In this document: one piece after another, positions 16,500 to 24,429 of the stretch
Layout of the letters: every line of letters begins with the position of its first letter
How positions within the stretch are numbered: position 1 is the first letter of the stretch
Translations under genes and position numbers: made by a program
Notes under the pieces: generated by a model
Told to the model about the DNA's origin: nothing
Seen by the model: the letters and a program-made list of their open reading frames with translations, nothing else
Database searches by the model: none
From: Martinezella multihospitum
GTDB lineage: Bacteria > Pseudomonadota > Alphaproteobacteria > Rhizobiales > Rhizobiaceae
Direction of reading: 5' to 3'
Assembly (NCBI RefSeq): GCF_900094585.1
Contig: NZ_FMAG01000007.1
Location: 124,001 to 188,000, forward strand
Length of the DNA: 64,000 bases

Positions 16500-17705
16500 T
16501 CATGCCGGTAACCTGTTCCAGCTCGCAAAGGGGTCGGGCAAATTCCGCCAACGCTCGGGCGTGAAGCGATCCGCCTCGATCAGGCAAGCGTTCAGTTCAA
16601 CCGTGATTTGCTGCTCGCTCATCGGGTCGGCGCCGATGAACACCAGCTCCTGCCGGCGGTCACCCCAGATCGGATCGAGATAGGGTGCTAGCGCCCGCTT
16701 GAAGCCGGGATCGTTTGGCCATTGATCCTGCGATACGGCAGCCCACCAGAGGCCCATCTTGTTCGTGCGGACGAGCGCGCCGGCCTGGCTCATTTCGCCG
16801 ACAAAGTACGGTCGGGTCGCAAGCCAGAAGAAGCCCTTGGCTCTGACGACGCCCGGCCAAGAGCGATTGAGAAAGGCTTGAAATTTCGTGGGATCGAATG
16901 GTTTCTTCGCGCGGTAGACGAAGGAACGGATACCATATTCTTCCGTTTCGGGAACATGATCCTTGAAACCGTGCAATTCCTTGTACCAAAGCGGATGCGT
17001 TTCGGCGCGATCGATATCGAAGCGACCAGTGCCGAGAACCTCCGCCGGTTCGACCGCACCGAAATCCGCCTCGATGAGACGTGCATCAGGGTTGAGGCCG
17101 ACGATGATCTTGTGGGCGGCGTCGCGTTGTTCAGCCGTTGCCGAACCGACCTTGTTGAGGATGACGACATCGGCAAATTCGATCTGCTCGACCAGCAGGT
17201 CGACGATGGTCCGGTTGTCGCCGTCGCCGGCGGTTTCGCCCCGGTCGGCAAGGAAATCCGTCGATCCATAGTCGGCCAGAAGATTGGCCGCGTCGACGAC
17301 CGTCACCATCGTATCGAGCCGGGCAACGTCGGAGAGGCTGCTGCCATCTTCATCCCGAAACTCGAAAGTGGTGGCGACGGGCAGGGGCTCTGCGATCCCT
17401 GTCGATTCGATCAGCAGATAGTCGAAGCGGTTCTGCTCGGCGAGCTGTCGGACTTCCTTCAGCAGGTCGTCGCGCAACGTGCAACAGATGCAGCCATTGG
17501 TCATTTCGACGAGCTGTTCTTCCGTGCGGGAGAGATTGGCGCCGCCATCACGCACCAGTGCTGCATCGATGTTCACCTCGCTCATGTCGTTGACGATCAC
17601 GGCAACGCGCAGGCCCTCGCGATTGTTGAGGATATGGTTGAGCAGCGTCGTCTTTCCGGCGCCGAGAAAACCGGAAAGGACGGTGACCGGGAGCTTCTTG
17701 TTCAT
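16500..17705 (-). CDS. CobW-family GTPase, probable zinc metallochaperone
   Basis: The 401-residue protein is a COG0523 G3E GTPase: Walker A GFLGAGKTT (12-20), the metal-binding CXCC in NGCICCTLR (Cys72, Cys74, Cys75), the ESTGIAEP switch region, NKVG for guanine, and a CobW C-terminal domain ending in FASWNRLPA. Despite the CobW name it is unlikely to act in cobalamin synthesis here. It lies beside znuA/znuCB-zur and a Zur-type palindrome sits just upstream of its start, so it is probably a zinc-starvation protein that allocates zinc to client enzymes. AAAGAGG precedes the ATG. Confidence 0.9.
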   Translation of the reverse strand: MNKKLPVTVLSGFLGAGKTTLLNHILNNREGLRVAVIVNDMSEVNIDAALVRDGGANLSRTEEQLVEMTNGCICCTLRDDLLKEVRQLAEQNRFDYLLIESTGIAEPLPVATTFEFRDEDGSSLSDVARLDTMVTVVDAANLLADYGSTDFLADRGETAGDGDNRTIVDLLVEQIEFADVVILNKVGSATAEQRDAAHKIIVGLNPDARLIEADFGAVEPAEVLGTGRFDIDRAETHPLWYKELHGFKDHVPETEEYGIRSFVYRAKKPFDPTKFQAFLNRSWPGVVRAKGFFWLATRPYFVGEMSQAGALVRTNKMGLWWAAVSQDQWPNDPGFKRALAPYLDPIWGDRRQELVFIGADPMSEQQITVELNACLIEADRFTPERWRNLPDPFASWNRLPA

Positions 17706-17722
17706 GACAACCTCTTTTGTAA

Positions 17723-17737
17723 TGTAATATCATTACA
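17723..17737. promoter_or_regulatory. Probable Zur box before the CobW-type gene
   Basis: TGTAAT-ATC-ATTACA is a perfect 6-3-6 inverted repeat, 18-32 bases upstream of the CobW-type start codon. The same layout occurs twice in the znuA-znuC gap, which supports a shared zinc-responsive repressor. Confidence 0.8.
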
Positions 17738-17787
17738 TCTGTTGCGATGGAAAAAGCGAGCAATGTGCTCGCTTCCTTTGGCGATGT

Positions 17788-18756
17788 TCAGCCTTGCGCT
17801 GAAAGGCAGTTTTTCAGGGAACTTGCGATGCCGCGCATCAGGTCGAAATAGAGATCCGGCCCCTTCGGCAAAGTCGCCGCTTCGGGGTCGAGGACGCCCG
17901 ATTTCGCGGCCGTGCCTTCCAGCACCACATTGACCAGCTTGGGTTCAAACTGCGGTTCGGCAAAGACGCAGGTCGCACCGAGATCGGCGACCTTGCTATG
18001 GATCTCGGCGACACGCTGCGCGCCCGGGATGGTTTCCGGGCTGACCGTGATGGAGCCGGAGACACGCACGCCGTAGCGATGCTCGAAATACTGATAGGCA
18101 TCGTGGAAAACGATGAAGGGCTTGTCCTTCACCGGGGCGAGCGTCGAGGCGATTTCCGTATCCAGCGCATCGAGCTTGTCGTTCAGAGCCTTCTGGTTCG
18201 CCTGATAGGTCAGGGCGTTGGCGGGGTCGGCCGCGACCAGGGAAGTGGTGATCTCGGAGACCATCGCCTTGGCATTGTGCGGATCGAGCCAGAGGTGAGT
18301 GTCGAACTCGCCATGATCATGCCCACGGGCATGATCGTCGCTGGCCTCATGTTCGTCGCCATCGTCATGTGCTTCGAAAGCACCGCCTTCGCGGAACTTG
18401 AGCTTGGTGATGCCGGGTGCGTCGTCAAGCTCGACGACCGTGGCATTGGAACCGAGTGCGGCGAGTGGTTTCTGCAGGAAGGCCTCCATACCCGGTCCGA
18501 CCCAGAAGACCACTTTCGCCTCCTGAAGGCTGCGCGCATTCGAAGGCTTGAACGCATAGGTATGCGGCGACGCGGCACCGTCGACGATCAGATCCGGCGT
18601 GCCGACGCCTTGCATGATGGCTGCGACTAACGAGTGGATCGGCTTGATGGAAACGACGACTTTCGGCGCATCGGCTGCGGTTGCGGTCGTGCTGACGAGC
18701 AGGCCGGAAAGGAGAAGGGAGGCCGCTATGGGAAGAAGAGTTTTTGCTGCGTTCAT
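17788..18756 (-). CDS. znuA: Zinc ABC transporter substrate-binding protein ZnuA
   Basis: Periplasmic zinc receptor of 322 residues with a signal peptide (about 1-28). Likely zinc ligands include His41 in IKPIHSL, His65 in ASPHTYAF and His154 in DTHLWLDPHN. Between about 129 and 148 lies the flexible acidic, His-rich loop typical of ZnuA, with five histidines. Two cysteines near the C-terminal half (ATCVFAEPQ and the final NCLSAQG) may form the conserved disulfide. It is transcribed away from znuC, with two Zur-type boxes in the shared gap. It lies 82 bases from the CobW-type gene on the same strand, but that gene has its own box. Confidence 0.95.
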   Translation of the reverse strand: MNAAKTLLPIAASLLLSGLLVSTTATAADAPKVVVSIKPIHSLVAAIMQGVGTPDLIVDGAASPHTYAFKPSNARSLQEAKVVFWVGPGMEAFLQKPLAALGSNATVVELDDAPGITKLKFREGGAFEAHDDGDEHEASDDHARGHDHGEFDTHLWLDPHNAKAMVSEITTSLVAADPANALTYQANQKALNDKLDALDTEIASTLAPVKDKPFIVFHDAYQYFEHRYGVRVSGSITVSPETIPGAQRVAEIHSKVADLGATCVFAEPQFEPKLVNVVLEGTAAKSGVLDPEAATLPKGPDLYFDLMRGIASSLKNCLSAQG

Positions 18757-18780
18757 GCCAGAAATGCCCTTGAATGGGTC

Positions 18781-18795
18781 TGTTATGTTATTACA
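18781..18795. promoter_or_regulatory. Probable Zur box 1 in the znuA-znuC gap
   Basis: TGTTAT-GTT-ATTACA, a 6-3-6 inverted repeat with one mismatch, 25 bases upstream of the znuA start. Its half-sites match those of the box before the CobW-type gene. Confidence 0.75.
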
Positions 18796-18802
18796 TCAAT
18801 TG

Positions 18803-18817
18803 CGTTATGCTATAACG
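18803..18817. promoter_or_regulatory. Probable Zur box 2 in the znuA-znuC gap
   Basis: CGTTAT-GCT-ATAACG, a perfect 6-3-6 inverted repeat, 39 bases before the znuC start. Its centre is 22 bases from that of box 1, about two helical turns, so two dimers could bind the same face. Confidence 0.8.
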
Positions 18818-18856
18818 TGTGCGATAGCATGGCGCAATAGTGCAATTGGAAATTTC

Positions 18857-19723
18857 ATGCTTTCTTCCATCGACAGCAAGAGCCGGCCGCTTGTGTTGCT
18901 CCATGATGTCGGCGTCCGTCGCGGCGGCCGCTGGCTGGTGCGTGGTGTCGATTTTTCCGTCAGTCGCGGCGAGATCGTCACTCTGATCGGGCCTAACGGT
19001 TCCGGTAAATCCACCAGCGCCAAGACGGCGATCGGCGTGCTGAAACCGGATGAAGGGCGTGTCGATCGAATTGCCGATCTGAAGGTCGGCTACGTGCCGC
19101 AAAAGCTTGCCATCGACTGGACCTTGCCGCTCAGCGTTCAGCGCTTGATGACCCTGACGGGGCCACTGCCCGAGCGCGAGCTGATGTCGGCGCTGGAATC
19201 GGTTGGTATTGCCCATCTCGCCAAGGCCGAAGTGCAGCATCTTTCCGGCGGTGAATTCCAGCGGGCGTTGCTGGCGCGCGCCATAGCCCGCAAGCCCGAT
19301 CTTCTCGTGCTGGACGAGCCGGTGCAGGGGGTCGATTTCAACGGCGAGATCGCGCTTTACGATCTCATCAAGTCGATCCGCAATACAGAGGGTTGCGGCA
19401 TCCTGCTGATTTCGCACGACCTGCATGTCGTCATGGCCGCAACGGATACAGTCGTGTGCCTGAATGGCCATGTCTGCTGCCGCGGCACGCCGCAGACAGT
19501 CAGCCAGAGCCCGGAATATGTGAAGCTGTTCGGTACGCGGGCGGCACAATCCCTGGCGATCTACAGCCATCATCACGACCATACGCATCTGCCTGATGGT
19601 CGTGTGCAGCATGCGGACGGTTCGATTACGGACCATTGCCATGCCGATGATGGCCATCACCATCATGACCACGATGATCATCATCACGGCCATGACCATG
19701 CCGAGGGAGAGCGCCATGTTTGA
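18857..19723 (+). CDS. znuC: Zinc ABC transporter ATP-binding protein ZnuC with His-rich tail
   Basis: The 288-residue ATPase energises zinc import. Walker A GPNGSGKST, Q-loop YVPQKL, signature LSGGEFQ and Walker B DLLVLDEP are all present. After the ATPase domain (about 1-238) comes a 50-residue tail with 19 histidines and many aspartates, with runs such as DGHHHHDHDDHHHGHDH. Such a tail could store or sense zinc at the cytoplasmic face. The ATG at 18857 yields MLSSIDSKSRPLVLL; longer in-frame extensions run through the Zur boxes and antisense to znuA and are not credible. It overlaps znuB by eight bases. Confidence 0.95.
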   Translation: MLSSIDSKSRPLVLLHDVGVRRGGRWLVRGVDFSVSRGEIVTLIGPNGSGKSTSAKTAIGVLKPDEGRVDRIADLKVGYVPQKLAIDWTLPLSVQRLMTLTGPLPERELMSALESVGIAHLAKAEVQHLSGGEFQRALLARAIARKPDLLVLDEPVQGVDFNGEIALYDLIKSIRNTEGCGILLISHDLHVVMAATDTVVCLNGHVCCRGTPQTVSQSPEYVKLFGTRAAQSLAIYSHHHDHTHLPDGRVQHADGSITDHCHADDGHHHHDHDDHHHGHDHAEGERHV

Positions 19724-20543
19724 TGATTTCTTCCTGCGCGCCGTCGTTGCCGGTGTCGGGCTGGCGCTGACGACCGGGCCGCTCGGCTGCTTCATCATCT
19801 GGCGGCGCATGGCCTATTTCGGCGACACGATCTCGCATTCGGCGCTGCTCGGCGTGGCGCTGTCGCTGCTGTTCCAGCTCAATTTGACGCTCTCCGTCTT
19901 TGCGGTTGCGGCGCTCGTCTCGATCCTGCTGCTTTTCCTGCAGCGGCGGCAGGCGCTCTCGGCGGATGCGCTGCTCGGCATTCTCTCGCATGCGACGCTG
20001 GCGATCGGTCTTGTCATCGTCGCCTTCATGAGCTGGGTGCGCATCGATCTCATTGCCTTCCTCTTCGGCGACATTCTGGCCGTCAGCCAGTCAGACATCG
20101 CCGTGATCTGGGGCGGCGGCATCCTGGTGCTGGCGGCGATCGCCTGGCTCTGGCGGCCGCTTTTGGCCTCGACAGTCAATCCCGAGCTTGCCGAGGCTGA
20201 AGGTCTGCGGCCGGAGCGCGCGCGGCTGCTTTTCATGCTTCTGATGGCCGTGGTGATCGCGATCGCCATGAAGATCGTCGGTATTTTGCTCATCACCGCA
20301 CTGCTGATCATTCCCGCTGCCACCGCGCGCCGCTTTGCCGCCACTCCGGAAACGATGGCGATCTTCGCTTCGTTGCTCGGTGCCATCGCCGTTGTCGGCG
20401 GGTTGTTCGGGTCGCTGCGCTACGACACGCCGTCCGGCCCGTCGATCGTGGTTGCGGCGCTCGTTCTATTCATCATCAGTTTGCTGCCCCTCGTTCGCAG
20501 GAGCGGCACGCCAGCGGCGCAACAGAGAGGACAGTCATCATGA
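19716..20543 (+). CDS. znuB: Zinc ABC transporter permease ZnuB
   Basis: Inner-membrane permease of 275 residues with about eight hydrophobic helices, of the ABC-3 metal family (GPLGCFIIWRRMAYFGDTIS near the start, LIAFLFGDILAV, and AMKIVGILLITALLIIPAA towards the end). GAGGGAGA lies before the ATG at 19716, inside the end of znuC, so the two are translationally coupled. Its stop overlaps zur by ATGA, giving the unit znuC-znuB-zur. Upstream in-frame codons are the shadow of the His-rich znuC tail. Confidence 0.95.
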   Translation: MFDDFFLRAVVAGVGLALTTGPLGCFIIWRRMAYFGDTISHSALLGVALSLLFQLNLTLSVFAVAALVSILLLFLQRRQALSADALLGILSHATLAIGLVIVAFMSWVRIDLIAFLFGDILAVSQSDIAVIWGGGILVLAAIAWLWRPLLASTVNPELAEAEGLRPERARLLFMLLMAVVIAIAMKIVGILLITALLIIPAATARRFAATPETMAIFASLLGAIAVVGGLFGSLRYDTPSGPSIVVAALVLFIISLLPLVRRSGTPAAQQRGQSS

Positions 20544-20938
20544 CCACTCCGATGCTCACCAAGAACCAGTCCCTCGTTTTCGATGTCCTGACCAAGGCAG
20601 AAGCGCCGCTCAGCGCCTATACCATCCTGGACAAGCTGCGCGACCAGGGTTTTCGCGCGCCGCTGCAGGTCTACCGGGCGCTCGACAAGCTGCTGGAATA
20701 TGGCGTCGTGCATCGGCTTGAGAGCATCAACTCCTTCGTCGCCTGTGCGCATCCCAATGAGGATTGCCATAGCCACGGACTCGTCGCCTTCGCCATCTGC
20801 GAAAGCTGCGGCCAAGTGATCGAGTTCCACGATCATGAGGTGGATCACCGGCTGATGGACTGGCTGAAGTCGCAGAAGTTCAAGGCGGAGAAGTCGACTA
20901 TCGAAATTCGCGGTCATTGCGCCAATTGCGCGGCTTGA
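20540..20938 (+). CDS. zur: Zinc uptake regulator Zur (Fur family)
   Basis: The 132-residue protein has an N-terminal winged helix (YTILDKLRDQGFRAPLQVYRALDKL) and a C-terminal dimer and metal domain with two CxxC pairs (CESC and CANC) forming the structural zinc site. A His/Cys-rich segment (CAHPNEDCHSH) and EFHDHEVDH probably hold the sensing site. It would repress znuA, znuCB-zur and the CobW-type gene when zinc is ample, through the 6-3-6 palindromes. Being last in the znuCB operon it should be autoregulated. Zur rather than Fur or Mur is inferred from context. Confidence 0.93.
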   Translation: MTTPMLTKNQSLVFDVLTKAEAPLSAYTILDKLRDQGFRAPLQVYRALDKLLEYGVVHRLESINSFVACAHPNEDCHSHGLVAFAICESCGQVIEFHDHEVDHRLMDWLKSQKFKAEKSTIEIRGHCANCAA

Positions 20939-20989
20939 GCCACGGGCCACAATCTATTCCGTGCTCCATCAATTATTTATAATAAAACT

Positions 20990-21520
20990 CTAATCTAATC
21001 TTTTAAGATCACGCGCGAAGCGCTGCCAGTTCGCAACATAGTTGCTGGCCGAGCGGCGCAGGCCTTCGATCGCGGCTTGGTCCAGCGTGCGGATGACCCT
21101 TGCCGGTGCGCCGACGATCAGGGAGCCGTCCGGAAATTCCTTGCCTTCTGTGACGAGGGCATTGGCGCCGACGAGGCAATTATTACCGATCTTTGCGCCA
21201 TTCAGCACGGTTGCGCCCATGCCGATCAGCGAATTGTTGCCGATGGTGCAGCCGTGGATGATGGCATGATGGCCGATGGTGCAGCCTTCGCCGATCGTCG
21301 TCGGGTAGGCCGGGTCGGTGTGGACCATCGTGCCTTCCTGGATGTTGGTGCCCTTACCTACGATGATCGGCTCGTTGTCGCCGCGCAGCACCGCGCCGAA
21401 CCAGATGCCGACATCCTCGCCAAGCTCGACCTTGCCGATCACGCTCGCATCGGGCGCGATCCAGTACATTTCCGGACCGGGCGTCTTCGGCGTGAAGCCA
21501 CCAAGGGCGTAAAGCGGCAT
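20990..21520 (-). CDS. Gamma-class carbonic anhydrase family protein
   Basis: A left-handed beta-helix protein of 176 residues with hexapeptide repeats such as IGEGCTIGHHAIIHGCTIGNN and IGMGATVLNGAKIGNN. The metal-ligand histidines of gamma carbonic anhydrases are present (MVHTDP, then GHHAIIHG). Relatives include YrdA, PaaY and CaiE; some bind zinc or iron, and activity is often not shown. GAGGAGG precedes the ATG. It follows the FAH-family gene by 16 bases on the same strand, so the two probably form an operon. Confidence 0.9.
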   Translation of the reverse strand: MPLYALGGFTPKTPGPEMYWIAPDASVIGKVELGEDVGIWFGAVLRGDNEPIIVGKGTNIQEGTMVHTDPAYPTTIGEGCTIGHHAIIHGCTIGNNSLIGMGATVLNGAKIGNNCLVGANALVTEGKEFPDGSLIVGAPARVIRTLDQAAIEGLRRSASNYVANWQRFARDLKRLD

Positions 21521-21536
21521 GGTCGATCCTCCTCGA

Positions 21537-22232
21537 TCAGACGACGTTCAGTACCAGGTTTGCGACGCCATCGACGGCGCAGCTGATCCGGTCGCCGCGG
21601 GCAACGGGGCCGACGCCGGCCGGCGTGCCGGTCATGATGATATCGCCCGGCGCGAGCGTGAAGAGCTTGGAGAGTTCGGTGATGATTTCCGGCACCTTCC
21701 AGATCATCTGGGAGAGATCGCCCCTCTGGGCCGCCTCGCCATTGCGCATCAGCCAGATGCCGCCCTTGTCGGGATGGCCGACGCGGGTGGCCGGAGCCAA
21801 TGCGGAAACGGGAGCCGAGTGGTCGAAGGCCTTGCCGATTTCCCAGGGGCGGCCGAGCTTCTTGGCTTCGCCCTGCAGGTCGCGGCGGGTGAAATCGATG
21901 CCGACGCCATAGCCGTAGACGCAATCCAATGCCTGTTCGACCGGGATGTTTACGCCGCCGCTGCGCAGCGCCACCACAAGCTCCACCTCGTGATGTACGT
22001 CGGACGACAGCGCGGGATAGGGGAAATCGCTCGAGACAAGCAGATTGTCCGGGTTCTTCTGGAAGAAGAAAGGCGGTTCGCGGGTGGGGTCATGCCCCAT
22101 CTCGATGGCGTGGTCGGCATAGTTGCGGCCGACGCAATAGACGCGGCGCACGGGGAAAAACTCGGTCTCACCTTCGATCGGCAGAAGGACAGGGGCAGGT
22201 GGTGGAATGACTGTCGTTAGTGGGGCGTTCAT
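21537..22232 (-). CDS. Fumarylacetoacetate hydrolase (FAH) family protein
   Basis: The 231-residue protein has the FAH C-terminal fold: VYCVGRNYADHAIEMG near the start, the metal-binding HHEVELVVAL, and MTGTPAGVGPVARGDRI near the end. Family members cleave C-C bonds of acylpyruvates or decarboxylate oxaloacetate, with a divalent metal; this short form resembles YcgM/acylpyruvase-type proteins. The start at 22232 (MNAPLTTVIPPPAP) is one of several possible; an ATG at 22253 adds seven residues. It is divergent from dusA and probably co-transcribed with the gamma carbonic anhydrase gene. Confidence 0.85.
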   Translation of the reverse strand: MNAPLTTVIPPPAPVLLPIEGETEFFPVRRVYCVGRNYADHAIEMGHDPTREPPFFFQKNPDNLLVSSDFPYPALSSDVHHEVELVVALRSGGVNIPVEQALDCVYGYGVGIDFTRRDLQGEAKKLGRPWEIGKAFDHSAPVSALAPATRVGHPDKGGIWLMRNGEAAQRGDLSQMIWKVPEIITELSKLFTLAPGDIIMTGTPAGVGPVARGDRISCAVDGVANLVLNVV

Positions 22233-22371
22233 ATGCGCTTTCGAAACTCTCATCTTTTTCAGAGGGCTGCTGCCGTCCGACTCCGTCGAGCAAGCTAGCA
22301 TTATTGTTACAGCCGCGAAAACTGGCGTTTTTGAGGGATTTGGTGTAGAGCGCGGATTAGAAAGGTTTCCC

Positions 22372-23385
22372 ATGTATAGCGATGCACTGAAAACTGGCCG
22401 CAAGATCTTTGCGGTTGCCCCCATGATCGACTGGACGGATCGCCATTGCAGATATTTGCACCGGCAGATCAGCCGGCATGCATTGCTCTATACCGAGATG
22501 GTGGTGGTGGATGCGATCATTCATGGGCCGCGTGACCGGTTGCTGGGGCATGATATCGCTGAACATCCCGTCGCGCTGCAGCTCGGCGGCTCCGATCCCG
22601 TCAAGCTTGCCGAGGCGGTGCGGATTGCTGAAGCGTATCATTATGACGAGATCAATCTCAATGTCGGCTGTCCGTCCGATCGCGTGCAGTCCGGCACCTT
22701 CGGCGCCTGCCTGATGCTGACGCCGGAGACGGTCGCATCCTGCATTGCGGCGATGAAGGCGATCTCGAAGGCGCCCGTCACGGTGAAATGCCGCATCGGC
22801 GTCGATGAGCAGGAACCCGAAGAGGCGCTGCCCGAGCTGATGACGCGCGTGCTCGACGCCGGCGCCGATGCGATCTGGATCCATGCCCGCAAGGCCTGGC
22901 TAAAGGGCCTGTCGCCGAAGGAAAACCGTGAGATCCCGCCGCTGGACTACGATATCGTCTACCGCATGAAGAGCCGTTGGCCCGATGTATTCATCGGCAT
23001 CAATGGCGGCATCCAGACGCTGGATCAGGCTGAGGCGCATCTTGCCCACGTCGATGGCGTCATGCTCGGCCGCGCCGCCTATCAGAATGCCGCCATTCTC
23101 GCCGACGTCGACCATCGCTTCTTTGGCGAACCGGCTGTCGAGGCTGACTGGAACGGACTGCGCGACCGGATGATGGATTATGTGGAGCGCCATATCGAAA
23201 ATGGCGGCCGCCTGCAGCATGTCGCGCGCCACATGGTCGGCCTCTTCACCGGCTTGCCGGGCTCGCGCCGCTATCGCCAGATCCTTTCCACTGACGCCAA
23301 CAAGCCGGGGGCGGGGCCGGACGTGATTGCAGCCGCCTTTGCTGCGGTGGATTTTGCCGGTGAGCGCGAACGGGTGAGCGCTTGA
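22372..23385 (+). CDS. dusA: tRNA-dihydrouridine(20/20a) synthase DusA
   Basis: An FMN-dependent TIM-barrel enzyme of 337 residues that reduces uridines in the tRNA D-loop. The family start FAVAPMIDWTDRHCRYLHR is the DusA version. The catalytic Cys100 is in NLNVGCPSDRVQSG, and INGGI, DGVMLGRAAYQNA and the C-terminal FTGLPGSRRYRQIL are as expected. AAAGG seven bases before the ATG at 22372 fixes the start; the frame is open further upstream but without family sequence. It is a single gene flanked by the FAH gene (divergent) and a repeat-bearing gap. Confidence 0.95.
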   Translation: MYSDALKTGRKIFAVAPMIDWTDRHCRYLHRQISRHALLYTEMVVVDAIIHGPRDRLLGHDIAEHPVALQLGGSDPVKLAEAVRIAEAYHYDEINLNVGCPSDRVQSGTFGACLMLTPETVASCIAAMKAISKAPVTVKCRIGVDEQEPEEALPELMTRVLDAGADAIWIHARKAWLKGLSPKENREIPPLDYDIVYRMKSRWPDVFIGINGGIQTLDQAEAHLAHVDGVMLGRAAYQNAAILADVDHRFFGEPAVEADWNGLRDRMMDYVERHIENGGRLQHVARHMVGLFTGLPGSRRYRQILSTDANKPGAGPDVIAAAFAAVDFAGERERVSA

Positions 23386-23446
23386 GGGGATACTGATCCC
23401 CACTGCTTTCGTCCTTCGAGGGTAGCTTTCGCTCCCACCTCACACC

Positions 23447-23602
23447 CGTCATCCTCGGGCTTGACCCGAGCATCCACGCCCAAGCACATTGGTGCGTTTA
23501 AATCGACGAGAGTGCTGGTTTCGCCTTGCGAGCGTATCCCTTTTCGCCAGAGGAGGCGGTGAAGCTCGTGCCTGGATGCTCGGGTCAAGCCCGAGGATGA
23601 CG
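23447..23602. repeat. 30-base perfect inverted repeat with 96-base loop
   Basis: The 30 bases at 23447-23476 are the exact reverse complement of 23573-23602. Each arm also contains its own small palindrome, CTCGGG-CTTGA-CCCGAG. I recognise the arm from memory as a motif scattered through alphaproteobacterial intergenic DNA. It lies between dusA and the cold shock gene and is not a gene; a frame through it gives the spurious ARVKPEDDG-type peptide. Confidence 0.85.
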
Positions 23603-23684
23603 GAATGTTAGGATGTTCCGGGGCAGGCAACGGACTTGCGATAGGGGGTATAGTCAAGCTTGCTTCAGGACGAGGATGCCATCC

Positions 23685-23722
23685 TCAAAAACGAAAAACG
23701 GCGCGGTTTTCACCGCGCCGTT
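23685..23722 (-). terminator. Rho-independent terminator of the cold shock gene
   Basis: On the minus strand, AACGGCGCGGT pairs perfectly with ACCGCGCCGTT around GAAA, then TTTCGTTTTTG. It starts about 30 bases after the stop codon. Confidence 0.88.
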
Positions 23723-23752
23723 CGAAACCTTGATCAGGCAGTCACCAGAGGC

Positions 23753-23965
23753 TTAGGCAGCCTGGATGTTGACGGCCTTCGGGCCCTTGCCCATACGATC
23801 CGGCTCGGTGTCGAAGGTGACCTGCTGGCCTTCGCGCAGCGACTGGATGCCGGAAGCCTGAAGAGCGGAGATATGGACGAAAACGTCCTTTGCGCCGCCG
23901 TCAGGAGTGATGAAACCAAAACCCTTGTCCTGGTTGAAGAATTTTACGGTGCCCTTGGTGGCCAT
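23753..23965 (-). CDS. CspA-family cold shock protein
   Basis: A 70-residue single-domain nucleic-acid chaperone with both RNA-binding motifs, KGFGFI (RNP1) and VFVHI (RNP2), starting MATKGTVKFFNQDKG. It binds single-stranded RNA or DNA and melts structure. The ATG at 23965 with AAAGGA upstream is used; an ATG 21 bases earlier adds a non-family GKGLSP stretch. A long gene-free leader lies upstream and a strong terminator downstream, so the gene is monocistronic. Whether it is cold-inducible cannot be told. Confidence 0.95.
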   Translation of the reverse strand: MATKGTVKFFNQDKGFGFITPDGGAKDVFVHISALQASGIQSLREGQQVTFDTEPDRMGKGPKAVNIQAA

Positions 23966-24429
23966 GGGGGATAGTCCTTTACCCATCAGTCTTAATTAAT
24001 CCGGGGAAACCCGGACGGCTTTGCCTCCGCGCCATGCGAAAGCCAGTCGAGAAGTCACGTACGGGGAAAGAACGTCTGCGCGGGTCAGAAGACCCAACCG
24101 CTGCCTGCCGCAAGCGGATCACCAAATCAGTCCAGTCACCGGCATGCAAATGCCCGAGCATGCATATGGGTGACAGGGTTTGTGGAAAAAGGCAAGAGGT
24201 GTTTTAGTCGGCAGCGGTAATGAAAGAGAAATCAATAGTTTGAAAGACGAATCGCTTCGATTGCCCGGCGAATCTATTATTTTTAGGTCATATAATGAGG
24301 GTGCTTCCTATTCTTGAAACGGAGTTCAAATTGCTTTCGTAGGAGAGACAGTCGTTACTGCTTTTGCAAAGTCGCTACCATTGCGACATTGAGAGCGTCT
24401 CTTCCTGCATAAGCGTTGGGATATCAGCT
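23966..24429 (-). promoter_or_regulatory. Long gene-free leader/promoter region of the cold shock gene
   Basis: No credible gene lies in these 464 bases. Next to the csp start there is a perfect small hairpin at 24000-24015 (TCCGGG-GAAA-CCCGGA on the plus strand), about 35 bases before the start codon, then an AT-rich stretch TTAATTAA and the ribosome site. The distal part also contains the 3' flank of the cyclase gene. A structured 5' leader would fit cold-shock mRNAs, but the transcription start is unknown. Confidence 0.4.

Noticed and set aside
16500..17705. Calling the GTPase CobW of the cobalamin pathway
   Set aside because: Its neighbours are zinc genes and a zinc-type operator precedes it, so a zinc metallochaperone fits better.
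16722..17933. A 403-codon open frame on the plus strand
   Set aside because: Antisense to the CobW-type GTPase and running through its Zur box.
23271..23657. A 128-codon minus-strand frame through the intergenic inverted repeat
   Set aside because: Its peptides (SSGLTRASR, ARVKPEDDG) are the familiar translation of this kind of repeat, and part of it is antisense to dusA.
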